Below the pieces are notes generated by a model. It worked only from the letters and a program-made list of their open reading frames with translations, did not search any database and was not told the DNA's origin. This document shows positions 1 through 8,414 of a stretch of DNA of 64,000 nt, piece by piece. The DNA is from Streptomyces sp. M41(2017) (GTDB lineage Bacteria; Actinomycetota; Actinomycetes; Streptomycetales; Streptomycetaceae), in NCBI RefSeq assembly GCF_002078175.1, contig NZ_MWFK01000002.1, positions 1,240,001 to 1,304,000 of the forward strand. Reading direction: 5' to 3'. Both the position numbers and the translations under genes were made by a program. Numbering within the stretch: position 1 is the stretch's first letter; each line of letters opens with the position of its first letter.

Positions 1-313
1 CGAGCTTGGCGCGGACGCGGTCGTACACGGACCCGGCGAGTTCGTCGGACAGACCGAGGACCGCGGCGAAGGAGGCGGCGTCGGGGGCGTGTTCGTCGAG
101 GGCCGCGAGGGCGCGGTCGCCCCAGGTGCGGAGTGTGTCGGCGGCGAACGCGTCACCGGGGACGTACACGGTGTGGACGGGCTGGCGGGTGCCGGGGTCC
201 CCGGGGTAACGGCGCTCCAGTTCGGCGTCGACCGGGGCGAGGGAGGCGCTGATCTCCTCGCTGACGGCTCCCGCGAGGCTCGTCGCCACCTTCTCCTGCT
301 GGCCCTGACCCAT
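1..313 (-). CDS. DUF6986 aldolase/citrate-lyase-like protein, N-terminal part (runs off the window)
   Basis: Only the first ~104 codons are present; the gene continues beyond base 1. It starts at an ATG (313) and reads MGQGQQEKVATSLAG, followed by a region containing ELERRYPGD and RQPVHTVYVPGDAF. I recognise this N-terminus as that of the actinobacterial DUF6986 family, often annotated as aldolase/citrate lyase or phosphoenolpyruvate-kinase-like. The family is thought to have a TIM barrel, but the barrel and active site lie outside the window, so the function cannot be checked here. It lies downstream of etfA on the same strand, separated from it by a strong terminator, so it is probably a separate transcription unit. 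Confidence 0.8.
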   Translation of the reverse strand, partial: MGQGQQEKVATSLAGAVSEEISASLAPVDAELERRYPGDPGTRQPVHTVYVPGDAFAADTLRTWGDRALAALDEHAPDAASFAAVLGLSDELAGSVYDRVRAKL

Positions 314-452
314 GCCACACCCTCCTGTTTTCCGCACTACGGAATCAACAATCCGTAGAGCGAAGTTATCCGGCGAGCTTCTCGCGGGTCAACACCCTCT
401 TGGATCCTGGGACACGGCCGCGGCCCGCGTGCCCGGCCTCCCCAGGATGCAC

Positions 453-491
453 CGAGGCCCCCGGGACCGGCGCGCGGTCACGGGGGCCTCG
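453..491 (-). terminator. Hairpin terminator downstream of etfA
   Basis: A 10-bp perfect outer stem (CGAGGCCCCC at 453-462 with GGGGGCCTCG at 482-491) encloses an inner GACCG/CGGTC stem. It begins 16 bases past the etfA stop codon. There is no T-tract, as is usual for Streptomyces terminators. It would separate the etfBA transcript from the DUF6986 gene. Confidence 0.75.
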
Positions 492-506
492 TGGAGCACG
501 GAGCGA

Positions 507-1469
507 TCAGCCCTTGCGGGACTTGATCTCCTCGGTGAGCTGCGGGACGACCTCGAAGAGGTCACCGACCACGCCGTAGTCGACGAGGTCGAAGATCGGC
601 GCCTCGGCGTCCTTGTTGATCGCGACGATCGTCTTCGACGTCTGCATGCCCGCCCGGTGCTGGATCGCGCCGGAGATGCCGGAGGCGATGTACAGCTGCG
701 GCGAGACGGACTTGCCGGTCTGGCCCACCTGGTTGGTGTGCGGGTACCAGCCGGCGTCGACCGCGGCACGCGAGGCGCCCACGGCGGCACCGAGCGAGTC
801 GGCGAGGCCCTCGATCACGGAGAAGTTCTCCGCGCCGTTGACGCCACGGCCGCCGGAGACGACGATCGCGGCCTCGGTCAGCTCGGGACGGCCGGTCGAC
901 TCGCGCGGGGTGCGCGAGGTGACCTTGGTGCCGGTGGCCTTGTCGGAGAACGAGACCGCGAGGGCCTCGACGGTGCCGGCGGCCGGGGCGGCCTCCACGG
1001 CGGCCGAGTTCGGCTTGACCGTGATGACCGGGGTGCCCTTGGAGATGCGGGACTTGGTGGTGTACGAGGCAGCGAACGCCGACTGCGTGGCGACCGGGCC
1101 CTCGGCGCCGGCCTCCAGGTCGACGGCGTCGGTGATGATGCCGGAACCGATGCGGACCGCGAGGCGGGCCGCGATCTCCTTGCCCTCGGCGGAGGACGGG
1201 ACGAGCACGGCCGCCGGGGAAACGGCCTCGTACGCGGCCTGGAGCGCGTCGACCTTCGGTACGACGAGGTAGTCGGCGTACTCGGCGGCGTCGTGCGTGA
1301 GGACCTTCACCGCGCCGTGCTCGGCGAGCGCGGCGGCGGTGTTCTCGGCACCGGAGCCGAGGGCGACGGCGACGGGCTCGCCGATGCGGCGGGCCAGCGT
1401 CAGCAGTTCCAGGGTGGGCTTGCGGACGGCACCGTCCACGTGGTCGACATAGACGAGAACTTCAGCCAT
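507..1469 (-). CDS. etfA: Electron transfer flavoprotein subunit alpha
   Basis: 320 aa, the usual length for EtfA/FixB. EtfA forms a heterodimer with EtfB, binds FAD and carries electrons from acyl-CoA dehydrogenases to the quinone pool through ETF dehydrogenase. The C-terminal FAD domain is intact: ETFAxxSR-like blocks are followed by YIASGISGAIQHRAGMQTS and then IVAINKDAEAPIFDLVDYGVVGD, the family signature. The ATG start has GGAGAG 8 bases upstream. It lies 99 bases after etfB on the same strand; a 9-bp hairpin between the two genes may adjust their relative expression. Confidence 0.97.
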   Translation of the reverse strand: MAEVLVYVDHVDGAVRKPTLELLTLARRIGEPVAVALGSGAENTAAALAEHGAVKVLTHDAAEYADYLVVPKVDALQAAYEAVSPAAVLVPSSAEGKEIAARLAVRIGSGIITDAVDLEAGAEGPVATQSAFAASYTTKSRISKGTPVITVKPNSAAVEAAPAAGTVEALAVSFSDKATGTKVTSRTPRESTGRPELTEAAIVVSGGRGVNGAENFSVIEGLADSLGAAVGASRAAVDAGWYPHTNQVGQTGKSVSPQLYIASGISGAIQHRAGMQTSKTIVAINKDAEAPIFDLVDYGVVGDLFEVVPQLTEEIKSRKG

Positions 1470-1537
1470 GGGGATGCTCTCCTGCGGATTACGAAGTCTG
1501 AGGGGCGGTAAGCGGGGTGGGCCTCGGCCGCTGTGCC

Positions 1538-1560
1538 GGTCCGGGGACGCGCCCCGGACC
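1538..1560 (-). other. Intercistronic hairpin between etfB and etfA
   Basis: GGTCCGGGG (1538-1546) pairs perfectly with CCCCGGACC (1552-1560) around a 5-base loop. It sits just after the etfB stop and before etfA. It may be a weak attenuator or an RNA-stability element; the role is inferred. Confidence 0.5.
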
Positions 1561-1568
1561 CACGGCGA

Positions 1569-2354
1569 CTAGATGAACTTCTGGCCCGCGAGGAACTCGG
1601 CGAGCTGCTTGCCGCCCTCGCCCTCGTCCTTGACGATCGTGCCCGCGGTGCGCGCGGGGCGAGCGGTGGCGGTGTCGACCTTGGTCCAGGCGCCGTCGAG
1701 ACCGACCTCGTCCGCCTCGATCTCCAGGTCCGACAGGTCCCAGGACTCCACCGGCTTCTTCTTCGCGGCCATGATGCCCTTGAAGGACGGGTAACGCGCC
1801 TCGCCCGACTGGTCCGTCACCGACACGACCGCGGGGAGGGAGGCCTCCAGCGACTCGGAGGCGGTGTCGCCGTCACGGCGGCCCTTGACCACGCCGTCCT
1901 CGACCGTCACCTCGGAGAGCAGCGTGACCTGCGGGACACCGAGACGCTCGGCCAGCAGCGCCGGCACGATGCCCATCGTGCCGTCGGTGGACGCCATGCC
2001 GGAGATGACCAGGTCGTAGCCGGCCTTCTCGATGGCCTTGGCCAGCACCAGCGAGGTGCCGACGGCGTCGGTGCCGTGCAGGTCGTCGTCCTCCACGTGG
2101 ATGGCCTTGTCGGCACCCATGGACAGCGCCTTGCGCAGGGCGTCCTTGGCGTCCTCGGGGCCGACGGTCAGCACGGTGATCTCGGCGTCGTCCGCGTCGT
2201 CGGCGATCTGCAGCGCCTGCTCGACGGCGTACTCGTCGAGTTCGGACAGCAGGCCGTCCACGTCGTCACGGTCGACGGTCAGGTCATCGGCGAAGTGCCG
2301 GTCGCCAGTGGCGTCGGGCACGTACTTCACAGTGACAACGATCCTCAAGCTCAC
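1569..2354 (-). CDS. etfB: Electron transfer flavoprotein subunit beta
   Basis: 261 aa, start GTG with TAGGAGAG upstream. It is the partner of EtfA and carries the AMP-binding and dehydrogenase-docking surface. The family pattern is visible: a start of the form MSLRIVVTVKYVPDA, then VDGLLSELDEYAVEQALQI, VLTVGPEDAKDALRKALSMGADKAI, DLVISGMASTDGTMGIVPALLAERLGVPQVTL and AKKKPVESW near the end. It is first in the etfBA operon. A TAATAT-like -10 and an AAGCGCTT palindrome lie upstream (2459-2505). Confidence 0.97.
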   Translation of the reverse strand: MSLRIVVTVKYVPDATGDRHFADDLTVDRDDVDGLLSELDEYAVEQALQIADDADDAEITVLTVGPEDAKDALRKALSMGADKAIHVEDDDLHGTDAVGTSLVLAKAIEKAGYDLVISGMASTDGTMGIVPALLAERLGVPQVTLLSEVTVEDGVVKGRRDGDTASESLEASLPAVVSVTDQSGEARYPSFKGIMAAKKKPVESWDLSDLEIEADEVGLDGAWTKVDTATARPARTAGTIVKDEGEGGKQLAEFLAGQKFI

Positions 2355-2458
2355 GCCGGCTCTCCTACTGCATCGTCATTTCTGGGCTGCCTTCTTTCAG
2401 GCAGCATAGGCGCCTGAAGCGGGCGATCCCGGTCGGGGCGGCCCGCGCTCCGAACGAA

Positions 2459-2507
2459 ATATTACTCGCCAGTACATCCATTGGGTGCCCACTAAGCAAG
2501 CGCTTTG
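2459..2507 (-). promoter_or_regulatory. Putative etfBA promoter with AAGCGCTT palindrome
   Basis: On the minus strand a TAATAT hexamer (2464-2459) is a good -10 box about 105 bases upstream of the etfB start. About 35 bases further upstream lies an 8-bp perfect palindrome AAGCGCTT (2498-2505), flanked by CAAAGC and GCTTAG sequences. Similar AAGCAAGCGCTTG-type sites are known operators of actinobacterial TetR regulators of acyl-CoA metabolism. Assigning this one is an inference. Confidence 0.4.
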
Positions 2508-2571
2508 AACTGTGACCTTCGCAACGCTGTGTAACCGGTGCGGGGAACCGGCGAGCAGCCCAGGCCCCGCC

Positions 2572-3081
2572 TCAGTCGCGCAGGCCGTTGAAACGCCCCT
2601 GGTGGTACAGGAGCGGGCCGCCCTCACCCGAGGCGTCGCCGAGCACGACCTCCGCCAGCACGATCCGGTGGTCCCCGGCGGGCACCCGCGCCACGACCCG
2701 GCACACCAGCCAGGCCAGCACGTCGTCGAGGACGGGAACTTCCTCGGGGCCCTTACGCCAACGGGTGGGCGCGCCGAACCGGTCGGCCCCGCTCAGCGCG
2801 AAGGTCGCGGCGAGGTCCTGCTGGTGTTCGCCGAGTATGTGGACGCCGACATGCTCGGACTCCGACACCGCGGGCCAGCTGGAGGCACCGGTGCCGATGC
2901 CGAAGGAGACCACCGGCGGTTCGGCGGAGACAGAGGTGAGCGAGGTGGCCGTGAAGCCGACGGGACCCCGCGGACCGGTGGCGGTGATCACCGCCACTCC
3001 GGCGGCGTGCCGGCGGAAGACGGAGCGGAGCAGATCCGGGGAGGCGATGCGGGCGGTACCGAGGCCGGGCGTGGCCGACAT
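2572..3081 (-). CDS. Flavin reductase family protein (FMN-binding split barrel)
   Basis: 169 aa from the ATG at 3081, which has AAGGA 8 bases upstream; an in-frame start further upstream lacks such a site. The sequence has the flavin-reductase/HpaC layout: LRSVFRRHAAGVAVITATGPRGPVG, TATSLTSVSAEPPVVSFGI, SESEHVGVHIL, then RFGAPTRW and a C-terminal LLYHQGRFNGL. Such proteins reduce FMN or FAD with NAD(P)H and pass it to a partner monooxygenase. No oxygenase is adjacent. The window also holds an SsuD-type monooxygenase about 50 kb away, but a link is only speculation. Confidence 0.9.
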   Translation of the reverse strand: MSATPGLGTARIASPDLLRSVFRRHAAGVAVITATGPRGPVGFTATSLTSVSAEPPVVSFGIGTGASSWPAVSESEHVGVHILGEHQQDLAATFALSGADRFGAPTRWRKGPEEVPVLDDVLAWLVCRVVARVPAGDHRIVLAEVVLGDASGEGGPLLYHQGRFNGLRD

Positions 3082-3323
3082 GGAGTTGTCCTTCTGCGAG
3101 GGCTGACGTGGAAATCCCACCAGCCGGGCGGAGCCGGGTGCGGGGAGGGGTCCTTGGCTGCTCAACAGCCCGGACAGCGCCCACTCGCGGTGCGGGCCGG
3201 ATCCACTGGGAGGCGCTCGTGGAGAAGGAGTTCCGGGGGCATACGGTCAGGCTGACGATAGGTGGTGCGTGCAGTCAAGTGCGCACGGGTATCTGCGAGA
3301 TGCCTCACCATGATCGCCACCGT

Positions 3324-3752
3324 TCAGACAGCCTCTCCCAGCGCGGCGATGACGTCCGCCTTGCGGGGCTGTCCCGTCGCGCGCCGCACGATCCGGCCGT
3401 CCGCGTCGAGGACGAGCACGGTGGGCGTCTTGAGGATGCCGAGATCGCGGACGAGATCGAGATGGTCCTCGGCGTCGATCTCCACGTGCGACACGCCGGG
3501 GACCATCTCGGCCACCTCGCCGAGGACCCGCCGGGTCGCCCGGCAGGGGGAGCAGAAGGCGCTGGAGAACTGCACGAGCGTGGCCCGTTCACCGAGCCCC
3601 TCCCCCAACTCCGCCGCACCGAGCAGCTTTCCGTCGTCACGCCCGCGCACTGTCACCCTCCCGCTCCGCCGCCGATGCAGCACTCCGTACACGCTCGTCA
3701 GCGCGAGCACCGCCAGGCACACCACAAGTCCGGTCATCACATGCACAAGCAT
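3324..3752 (-). CDS. Membrane-anchored thioredoxin-like protein
   Basis: 142 aa. A single N-terminal hydrophobic segment (about residues 6-25) anchors a thioredoxin fold. The redox motif is CSPC (Cys67/Cys70), preceded by TLVQFSSAF; the cis-Pro segment is KTPTVLVLDADGRIV. It is probably an extracytoplasmic or membrane-proximal thiol-disulfide carrier. It is divergent from a DUF4395 gene 60 bases away, a pairing common in actinobacteria. The start is uncertain: an ATG at 3737 would shorten it by five residues, and no clear ribosome site is visible. Confidence 0.88.
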   Translation of the reverse strand: MLVHVMTGLVVCLAVLALTSVYGVLHRRRSGRVTVRGRDDGKLLGAAELGEGLGERATLVQFSSAFCSPCRATRRVLGEVAEMVPGVSHVEIDAEDHLDLVRDLGILKTPTVLVLDADGRIVRRATGQPRKADVIAALGEAV

Positions 3753-3812
3753 TCATGAGACCGCATTGATTCCCGGCGTCGAGCACTGCCCGGCATACGG
3801 AATCCTTGAATC

Positions 3813-4229
3813 ATGGACATTGATGTGAGGGGACCGCGTTTCGGCGCGGTCGTGACGACGGTCGTGCTTGCGGCGACGCTCATCACCGGGAGCACCTGGC
3901 TGCTGGCGTGGCAGACGCTGGCGTTCGCGCTGGGCGCCTCGGGCGGCGTGGCGCGCTCGCCGTACGGCTGGCTCTTCCGGAAGGTGGTGCGGCCGCGACT
4001 CGGACCGCCGGAACAGTTCGAGGCGCCGGAGCCGCCGCAGTTCGCGCAGGCGGTCGGACTCGTCTTCGCGGTGGTCGGACTGATCGGCTTCACCGCCGGC
4101 CCGCAGTGGCTCGGCCTCGCCGCGACCGGGTGCGCGCTCGCGGCGGCGTTTCTCAATGCGGCGTTCGGGTACTGCCTGGGGTGCGAGATGTACCTGCTCG
4201 TACGGCGCGTGACGGTACGCGCGGAGTAA
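3813..4229 (+). CDS. DUF4395 membrane protein
   Basis: 138 aa with four hydrophobic segments. The beginning MDIDVRGPRFGAVVTTVVL, the loop PYGWLFRKVVRPRLGPP and the end GYCLGCEMYLL match DUF4395. The conserved CLGC pair near the C-terminus resembles a redox-active CxxC placed at the membrane. Its divergent neighbour is a membrane thioredoxin, which fits a membrane thiol-redox relay; that function is inferred, as DUF4395 has no settled role that I know of. Confidence 0.88.
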   Translation: MDIDVRGPRFGAVVTTVVLAATLITGSTWLLAWQTLAFALGASGGVARSPYGWLFRKVVRPRLGPPEQFEAPEPPQFAQAVGLVFAVVGLIGFTAGPQWLGLAATGCALAAAFLNAAFGYCLGCEMYLLVRRVTVRAE

Positions 4230-4415
4230 AGGCAGGTTAAAACCCCGAGGTGGATCAAGTGCGCGACGTGACAAGGATCTCGCGGTTCTCCGGCACCAGG
4301 ACTGGCCACCCGTCCGTTCTTCGGGCACGATCTGCGCAATGCCGTAAACCTACGGCTGCGTAACTTTCCCGCCGGGAGACCCCTTCCCAGGCAGAGAGAA
4401 GGGTCCACCCCGTCC

Positions 4416-5144
4416 ATGGCAGAGCTTGTCTACCGTCCCGTCGTCGCCTTCGCCCAGACGCTGTTCAAGGCCTGGGACCTCAAGATCGACTGCCAGGGAT
4501 CGGAGAACATTCCGCGCTCGGGCGGCGCCGTGCTGGTCAGCAACCACATCAGCTACCTGGACTTCATCTTCGACGGCCTGGCCGCCCTGCCGCAGAAGCG
4601 CCTGGTGCGCTTCATGGCCAAGGAGTCGGTGTTCCGGCACAGGATCTCCGGACCGCTGATGCGGGGCATGAAGCACATCCCCGTGGACCGCGAGAAGGGC
4701 GAGACGGCCTACCAGCACGCGCTGGAGTCGCTGCGCGCCGGTGAGATCATCGGCGTCTTCCCCGAGGCGACCATCTCGCAGTCCTTCACTCTGAAGAGCT
4801 TCAAGTCGGGTGCCGCGCGCATGGCCCAGGAGGCCGGCGTCCCCCTCATCCCCATGGCGCTGTGGGGCACGCAGCGCCTGTGGACCAAGGGTCACCCGCG
4901 CAACTTCAAGCGCAGCCACACCCCGATCACCATCCGGGTCGGCGAGCCGGTGGAAGCCCCGCAGGACCAGTACGCGGGCGCCATCACCCGGCGACTGCGC
5001 GAGCGGGTCCAGGAGTTGCTCGAAGCGGCGCAGCGCGCCTATCCCGTACGCCCCAAGGGGCCGGACGACACCTGGTGGATGCCCGCCCATCTCGGCGGGA
5101 CCGCGCCGACCCCCGAAGAGGTGCGCGCGGCCGAGGCCCGCTGA
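4416..5144 (+). CDS. 1-acylglycerol-3-phosphate O-acyltransferase family (PlsC-like)
   Basis: 242 aa. The PlsC acyltransferase blocks are in order: NHISYLD (the HX4D catalytic motif), a glycerol-phosphate binding block around MKHIPVDR, then IIGVFPEATISQSF and VPLIPMALWGTQRLWTKG. It would transfer an acyl chain to lysophosphatidate or a related lysolipid at the inner face of the membrane. Streptomyces have several such paralogues, so the exact acceptor is unknown. It ends 30 bases from the convergent B3/B4 gene, with no hairpin between them. Confidence 0.92.
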   Translation: MAELVYRPVVAFAQTLFKAWDLKIDCQGSENIPRSGGAVLVSNHISYLDFIFDGLAALPQKRLVRFMAKESVFRHRISGPLMRGMKHIPVDREKGETAYQHALESLRAGEIIGVFPEATISQSFTLKSFKSGAARMAQEAGVPLIPMALWGTQRLWTKGHPRNFKRSHTPITIRVGEPVEAPQDQYAGAITRRLRERVQELLEAAQRAYPVRPKGPDDTWWMPAHLGGTAPTPEEVRAAEAR

Positions 5145-5174
5145 CGGTCCTCCCGCCCGGCGCGCACCGAGGCG

Positions 5175-5867
5175 TCACTCCGGGGCGTGGACGGTGATCC
5201 GCGCCCCGGGGCTGAACTTCGCCAGCAGTTCGGCGAGTTCCGCACCCGCGCTCCCGACGTCCGCGACGGGCATCGGAGCGAGGCTCTCCAGCAGGAAGAC
5301 GGCCGAGGTCGACCGCTCGGTGAGCCGGGTGCGCGGTCCCTGGCGCCAGTTCCAGCGGCGGCAGGTGACGCCGGTGTCGTCGCGCCAGACCACTTCGCCC
5401 GCGTCGGGGTGCTCGATGGTCTCCTCGCCTCCCGCGACGGTCACGAAGTCCTCGTCGCCGGTGGCCCGCACGAGGCGCATCGCACCCCGGATGTGGTCGG
5501 TGTCCTCGCCGCCGACCGGGATCAGGTGGGCCACGCTGATCGCGTTGTAGACGTCCACGAGGACGTTGATCCGCGGGAGGCCGGCGTCCGAGAGGGCACG
5601 TCTGGCCAGCGCCTCGGCGGAGTTGCGGGTACGGGAGGGCTTGGAGCCGAACGCCGTGTACGTCTGCCGCCAGGCGGCCATGTGCGCGTCCTCGTGCGGG
5701 GGCCGTCCCCCCAGCCGGTCGGCCAGCCGACGAGCGGCGTCGTCGAGCAGCGCCGAAGTGCCGTCCGTGCTCGGGCCGTTCACCAGGCCGTCCGCCTCCA
5801 CGACGACGTGGGTGAAGCCGGGCGCGAGCGCGCGCACCTCGTCGGACACGGTGAGCGTGAGAGTCAT
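5175..5867 (-). CDS. B3/B4 domain protein (PheRS beta-like editing domain)
   Basis: 230 aa. The sequence TYTAFGSKPSRTRNSAEALARRAL, then LPRINVLVDVYNAISVAHLIPVGGED and GEVVWRDDTGVTCRRWNWRQGPRT, is typical of free-standing B3/B4 proteins related to the editing module of phenylalanyl-tRNA synthetase beta. A role in clearing misacylated tRNA or another amino-acyl ester is likely for the fold but unproven. It is second in an operon, 13 bases after a transglutaminase-like gene, with an ATG start. Confidence 0.9.
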   Translation of the reverse strand: MTLTLTVSDEVRALAPGFTHVVVEADGLVNGPSTDGTSALLDDAARRLADRLGGRPPHEDAHMAAWRQTYTAFGSKPSRTRNSAEALARRALSDAGLPRINVLVDVYNAISVAHLIPVGGEDTDHIRGAMRLVRATGDEDFVTVAGGEETIEHPDAGEVVWRDDTGVTCRRWNWRQGPRTRLTERSTSAVFLLESLAPMPVADVGSAGAELAELLAKFSPGARITVHAPE

Positions 5868-5880
5868 CGTCGGCCTTGCC

Positions 5881-6453
5881 TCAGAGTGCGGTGGGAAGGG
5901 TCCGCCACAGGGACGGCCGGTCCGGGGCGGCCTTCAGGACGCCGAGCACGGCCGGGTGAGGTTCAGCGTACAACACCGGATAGTCCAGCTCATTGGACTC
6001 GGGATCGGGCGTGAAGGCCAGCCGTTCGCCGTCCAGGGAGAAGCGGGCGTCCACGCCGGGCTTGTTGCCGCGAGGGTCCTGACGGTGCCAGGCGCCGTGG
6101 AAGCGGACGGCGACGAGTCCGTGCACCTCGCCGAGCCGCTGGTAGCAGAAGGCCGTCGGGATGTCCTCGGCGCGCAGCAGGGCCGCCAGCGCGTGAGCCT
6201 TGGCGTAGCAGATGCCGGTGCGGCGCTCCAGGACGTCGGAGGCGCGCCAGGTGACCCGCGGATCGCCCGAGTCCTGCGAGTGCGGGATGGTGTCGCGCAC
6301 GAACTCGAACGCCGAACGCGCATAGGCATACGAGTCGTCCGCCCCGGCGGCGAGCCGCGCCGCCGTCGCGCGGACGAGCGGATGGTGATGGTCGACGACC
6401 TCGTCAGCGGCCAGATAAGCGGACAGGTCGCTGGTTTCCTGGATCAGCTCCAT
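5881..6453 (-). CDS. Transglutaminase-like cysteine protease family protein
   Basis: 190 aa from the ATG at 6453. The transglutaminase core is intact: Cys82 in RRTGICYAKAHALAALLRA, His111 in GEVHGLVAV and Asp126 in WHRQDPRGN form the expected triad. There is no signal peptide, so it probably acts in the cytoplasm as a protease, amidase or acyl transferase. The gene is followed 13 bases later by the B3/B4 protein on the same strand, so the two are probably co-translated. The substrate is unknown. Confidence 0.9.
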   Translation of the reverse strand: MELIQETSDLSAYLAADEVVDHHHPLVRATAARLAAGADDSYAYARSAFEFVRDTIPHSQDSGDPRVTWRASDVLERRTGICYAKAHALAALLRAEDIPTAFCYQRLGEVHGLVAVRFHGAWHRQDPRGNKPGVDARFSLDGERLAFTPDPESNELDYPVLYAEPHPAVLGVLKAAPDRPSLWRTLPTAL

Positions 6454-6547
6454 GCCCGCAGAGCATAGGAAAGCGATCACCCGGGAGTCAATGCTTTTCC
6501 GGATGACCGCATACCTATGCAGTTCGAAGGAGACTGGGATCGCCCGT

Positions 6548-7621
6548 CTAGCGCTGGGCCATCTCCTCCTTGAGCGCGGCGACGAAGCCGTCGACATCGT
6601 CCTCGGTGGTGTCGAAGGCGCACATCCAGCGGACGTCGCCGGCCGCCTCGTCCCAGAAGTAGAAGCGGAAGCGCTTCTGGAGACGCTCGGTCACCTCGTG
6701 CGGCAGGCGGGCGAAGACCGCGTTGGCCTGCACCGGGTGGAGGATCTCCACCCCGTGCACCGCGCGGACGCCCTCGGCGAGTCGCTGGGCCATCTCGTTG
6801 GCGTGCCGGGCATTGCGCAGCCACAGGTCCTTGGCGAGCAGCGCCTCCAACTGCACGGAGACGAACCGCATCTTGGAGGCGAGCTGCATCGACAGCTTGC
6901 GCAGGTGCTTCATGTGACGGACCGAGCCGTGGTCGATGACGACGACCGCCTCACCGAACAGCGCGCCGTTCTTGGTGCCGCCGAGCGAGAGGATGTCGAC
7001 GCCGACGGCGTTGGTGAACGTCCGCATGGGCACGTCCAGGGAGGCCGCCGCGTTGGATATCCGGGAACCGTCCAGGTGCACCCGCATGCCGTGCGCGTGG
7101 GCGTGGTCGCAGATCGCCCGGATCTCCTCGGGCGTGTACAGCGTGCCCAGTTCGGTGCTCTGGGTGATCGAGACGACCTGCGGCATCGCGCGGTGCTCGT
7201 CGTCCCAGCCGTACGCCTGCCGGTCGATCAGCTCGGGGGTGAGCTTGCCGTCGGGCGTGGGCACCGTGAGCAGCTTGAGACCGCCCATGCGCTCGGGGGC
7301 GCCGCCCTCGTCGACGTTGATGTGCGCGCTCTCCGCGCAGATCACCGCACCCCAGCGATCGGTGACCGCCTGGAGGGCGACCACGTTGGCCCCGGTGCCG
7401 TTGAAGACCGGGAAGGCCTCCGCGCCGGCACCGAAGTGGCTGCGGATGATGCCCTGGAAGTGCTCCGTGTAGTCGTCCTCGCCGTACGCGACCTGGTGCC
7501 CGCCGTTGGCCACGGCGAGCGCGGCGAGCACCTCGGGGTGGGCCCCCGCGTAGTTGTCACTGGCGAAACCGCGGACGGCCGGGTCGTGATGACGCCGGGC
7601 GTCGGTCTTCGGAGGGTTCAC
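6548..7621 (-). CDS. Low-specificity L-threonine aldolase family (PLP enzyme)
   Basis: 357 aa from a GTG at 7621 whose GTGA overlaps the stop of the upstream SDR gene, so translation is probably coupled. The beta-eliminating lyase/aldolase fold is clear: RGFASDNYAGAHPEVLAAL at the N-terminus, the PLP aspartate in VHLDGSR (Asp184) and the PLP lysine in LSLGGTKNGALFG (Lys217). The family splits beta-hydroxy-alpha-amino acids into glycine and an aldehyde, and can run in reverse. It is last in the DUF6421-SDR-aldolase operon, so the true substrate may not be threonine. Confidence 0.93.
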   Translation of the reverse strand: MNPPKTDARRHHDPAVRGFASDNYAGAHPEVLAALAVANGGHQVAYGEDDYTEHFQGIIRSHFGAGAEAFPVFNGTGANVVALQAVTDRWGAVICAESAHINVDEGGAPERMGGLKLLTVPTPDGKLTPELIDRQAYGWDDEHRAMPQVVSITQSTELGTLYTPEEIRAICDHAHAHGMRVHLDGSRISNAAASLDVPMRTFTNAVGVDILSLGGTKNGALFGEAVVVIDHGSVRHMKHLRKLSMQLASKMRFVSVQLEALLAKDLWLRNARHANEMAQRLAEGVRAVHGVEILHPVQANAVFARLPHEVTERLQKRFRFYFWDEAAGDVRWMCAFDTTEDDVDGFVAALKEEMAQR

Positions 7622-8373
7622 GGCTTCTCGGTCAGCCACAGACGGTTTCCGTTCACTTCGGCGGCGGGCCGGCTCCAGACGTCGACGATGGACTCGGCCA
7701 GGTCCTTGACGTCCGTGAAGCCCGCGAACTTCGCGTTCGGTCGCTCGGCGCGCATCGCGTCGTGCACCAACGCCTTCACCACCAGGATGGCAGCAGCGGA
7801 CGTCGCGCCCTCGGCGCCCTCGGCGATGCCGGCCTTGCGGAAGTAGTCCGCCATGGCGAGCGTCCACGCCTCGGCGGCGGCCTTGGCCGCGGAGTACGCG
7901 GCGTTCCCCGCGGTGGGGTTGCTCGCGCCGGCGGCGCTGATCAGGACGTACCGGCCGCGCTCGCTGCTCTGCAGGGCCTCGTGGAAGGCGAGGGTGGTGT
8001 GCTGCACGGTACGGATGAGCAGCAGTTCGAGCAGGTCCCAGTCGTCGAGGACCGTCTTGGTGAAGGTCTCGCTGCCCCGCCAGCCGCCGACGAGGTGGAC
8101 GAGGCCGTCCACCCGGCCGAAGTCCTTCTGGATGCGGGTGGCCCAGTCACGGGTCGACTGCAGTTCCAGCAGATCCACGGTGTCCCCGACGACGGTGGAG
8201 CCGCCGTGGGCGTAGCTGGCGGCGTCGACGGCCTCGGCCAGCCGCTCCGCGTCGTTGTCCGCGCCGATGACGGTCGCGCCGGCCTCGGCGAGCCGGAGCA
8301 GCGTCGCACGGCCGGCGGGTCCACCCGCTCCGGCCACCGCGATCACCGCACCGCTGAGAGCCCCGTTCCCCAT
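7618..8373 (-). CDS. SDR family NAD(P)-dependent oxidoreductase
   Basis: 251 aa from the ATG at 8373, chosen because AGGAGG lies 8-9 bases upstream; an in-frame GTG at 8418 overlapping the previous gene is less likely. The Rossmann motif is slightly unusual (VAGAGGPAGRATLL rather than TGxxxGxG). The catalytic set is present: LISAAGA (Ser) and YSAAK (Tyr-x3-Lys). It ends in a GTGA overlap with the aldolase gene. In this operon it could reduce or oxidise a carbonyl related to the aldolase substrate, which is an inference. Confidence 0.9.
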   Translation of the reverse strand: MGNGALSGAVIAVAGAGGPAGRATLLRLAEAGATVIGADNDAERLAEAVDAASYAHGGSTVVGDTVDLLELQSTRDWATRIQKDFGRVDGLVHLVGGWRGSETFTKTVLDDWDLLELLLIRTVQHTTLAFHEALQSSERGRYVLISAAGASNPTAGNAAYSAAKAAAEAWTLAMADYFRKAGIAEGAEGATSAAAILVVKALVHDAMRAERPNAKFAGFTDVKDLAESIVDVWSRPAAEVNGNRLWLTEKP

Positions 8374-8414
8374 GGTCTTCGCCTCCTGAGCAATGATCTC
8401 GGTACCGCGGTCGG

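Noticed and set aside
3753..3812. SigR-type promoter (GGAAT-N18-GTT) between thioredoxin and DUF4395 genes
   Set aside because: GGAAT occurs on both strands, but no GTT at the right distance was found on either.
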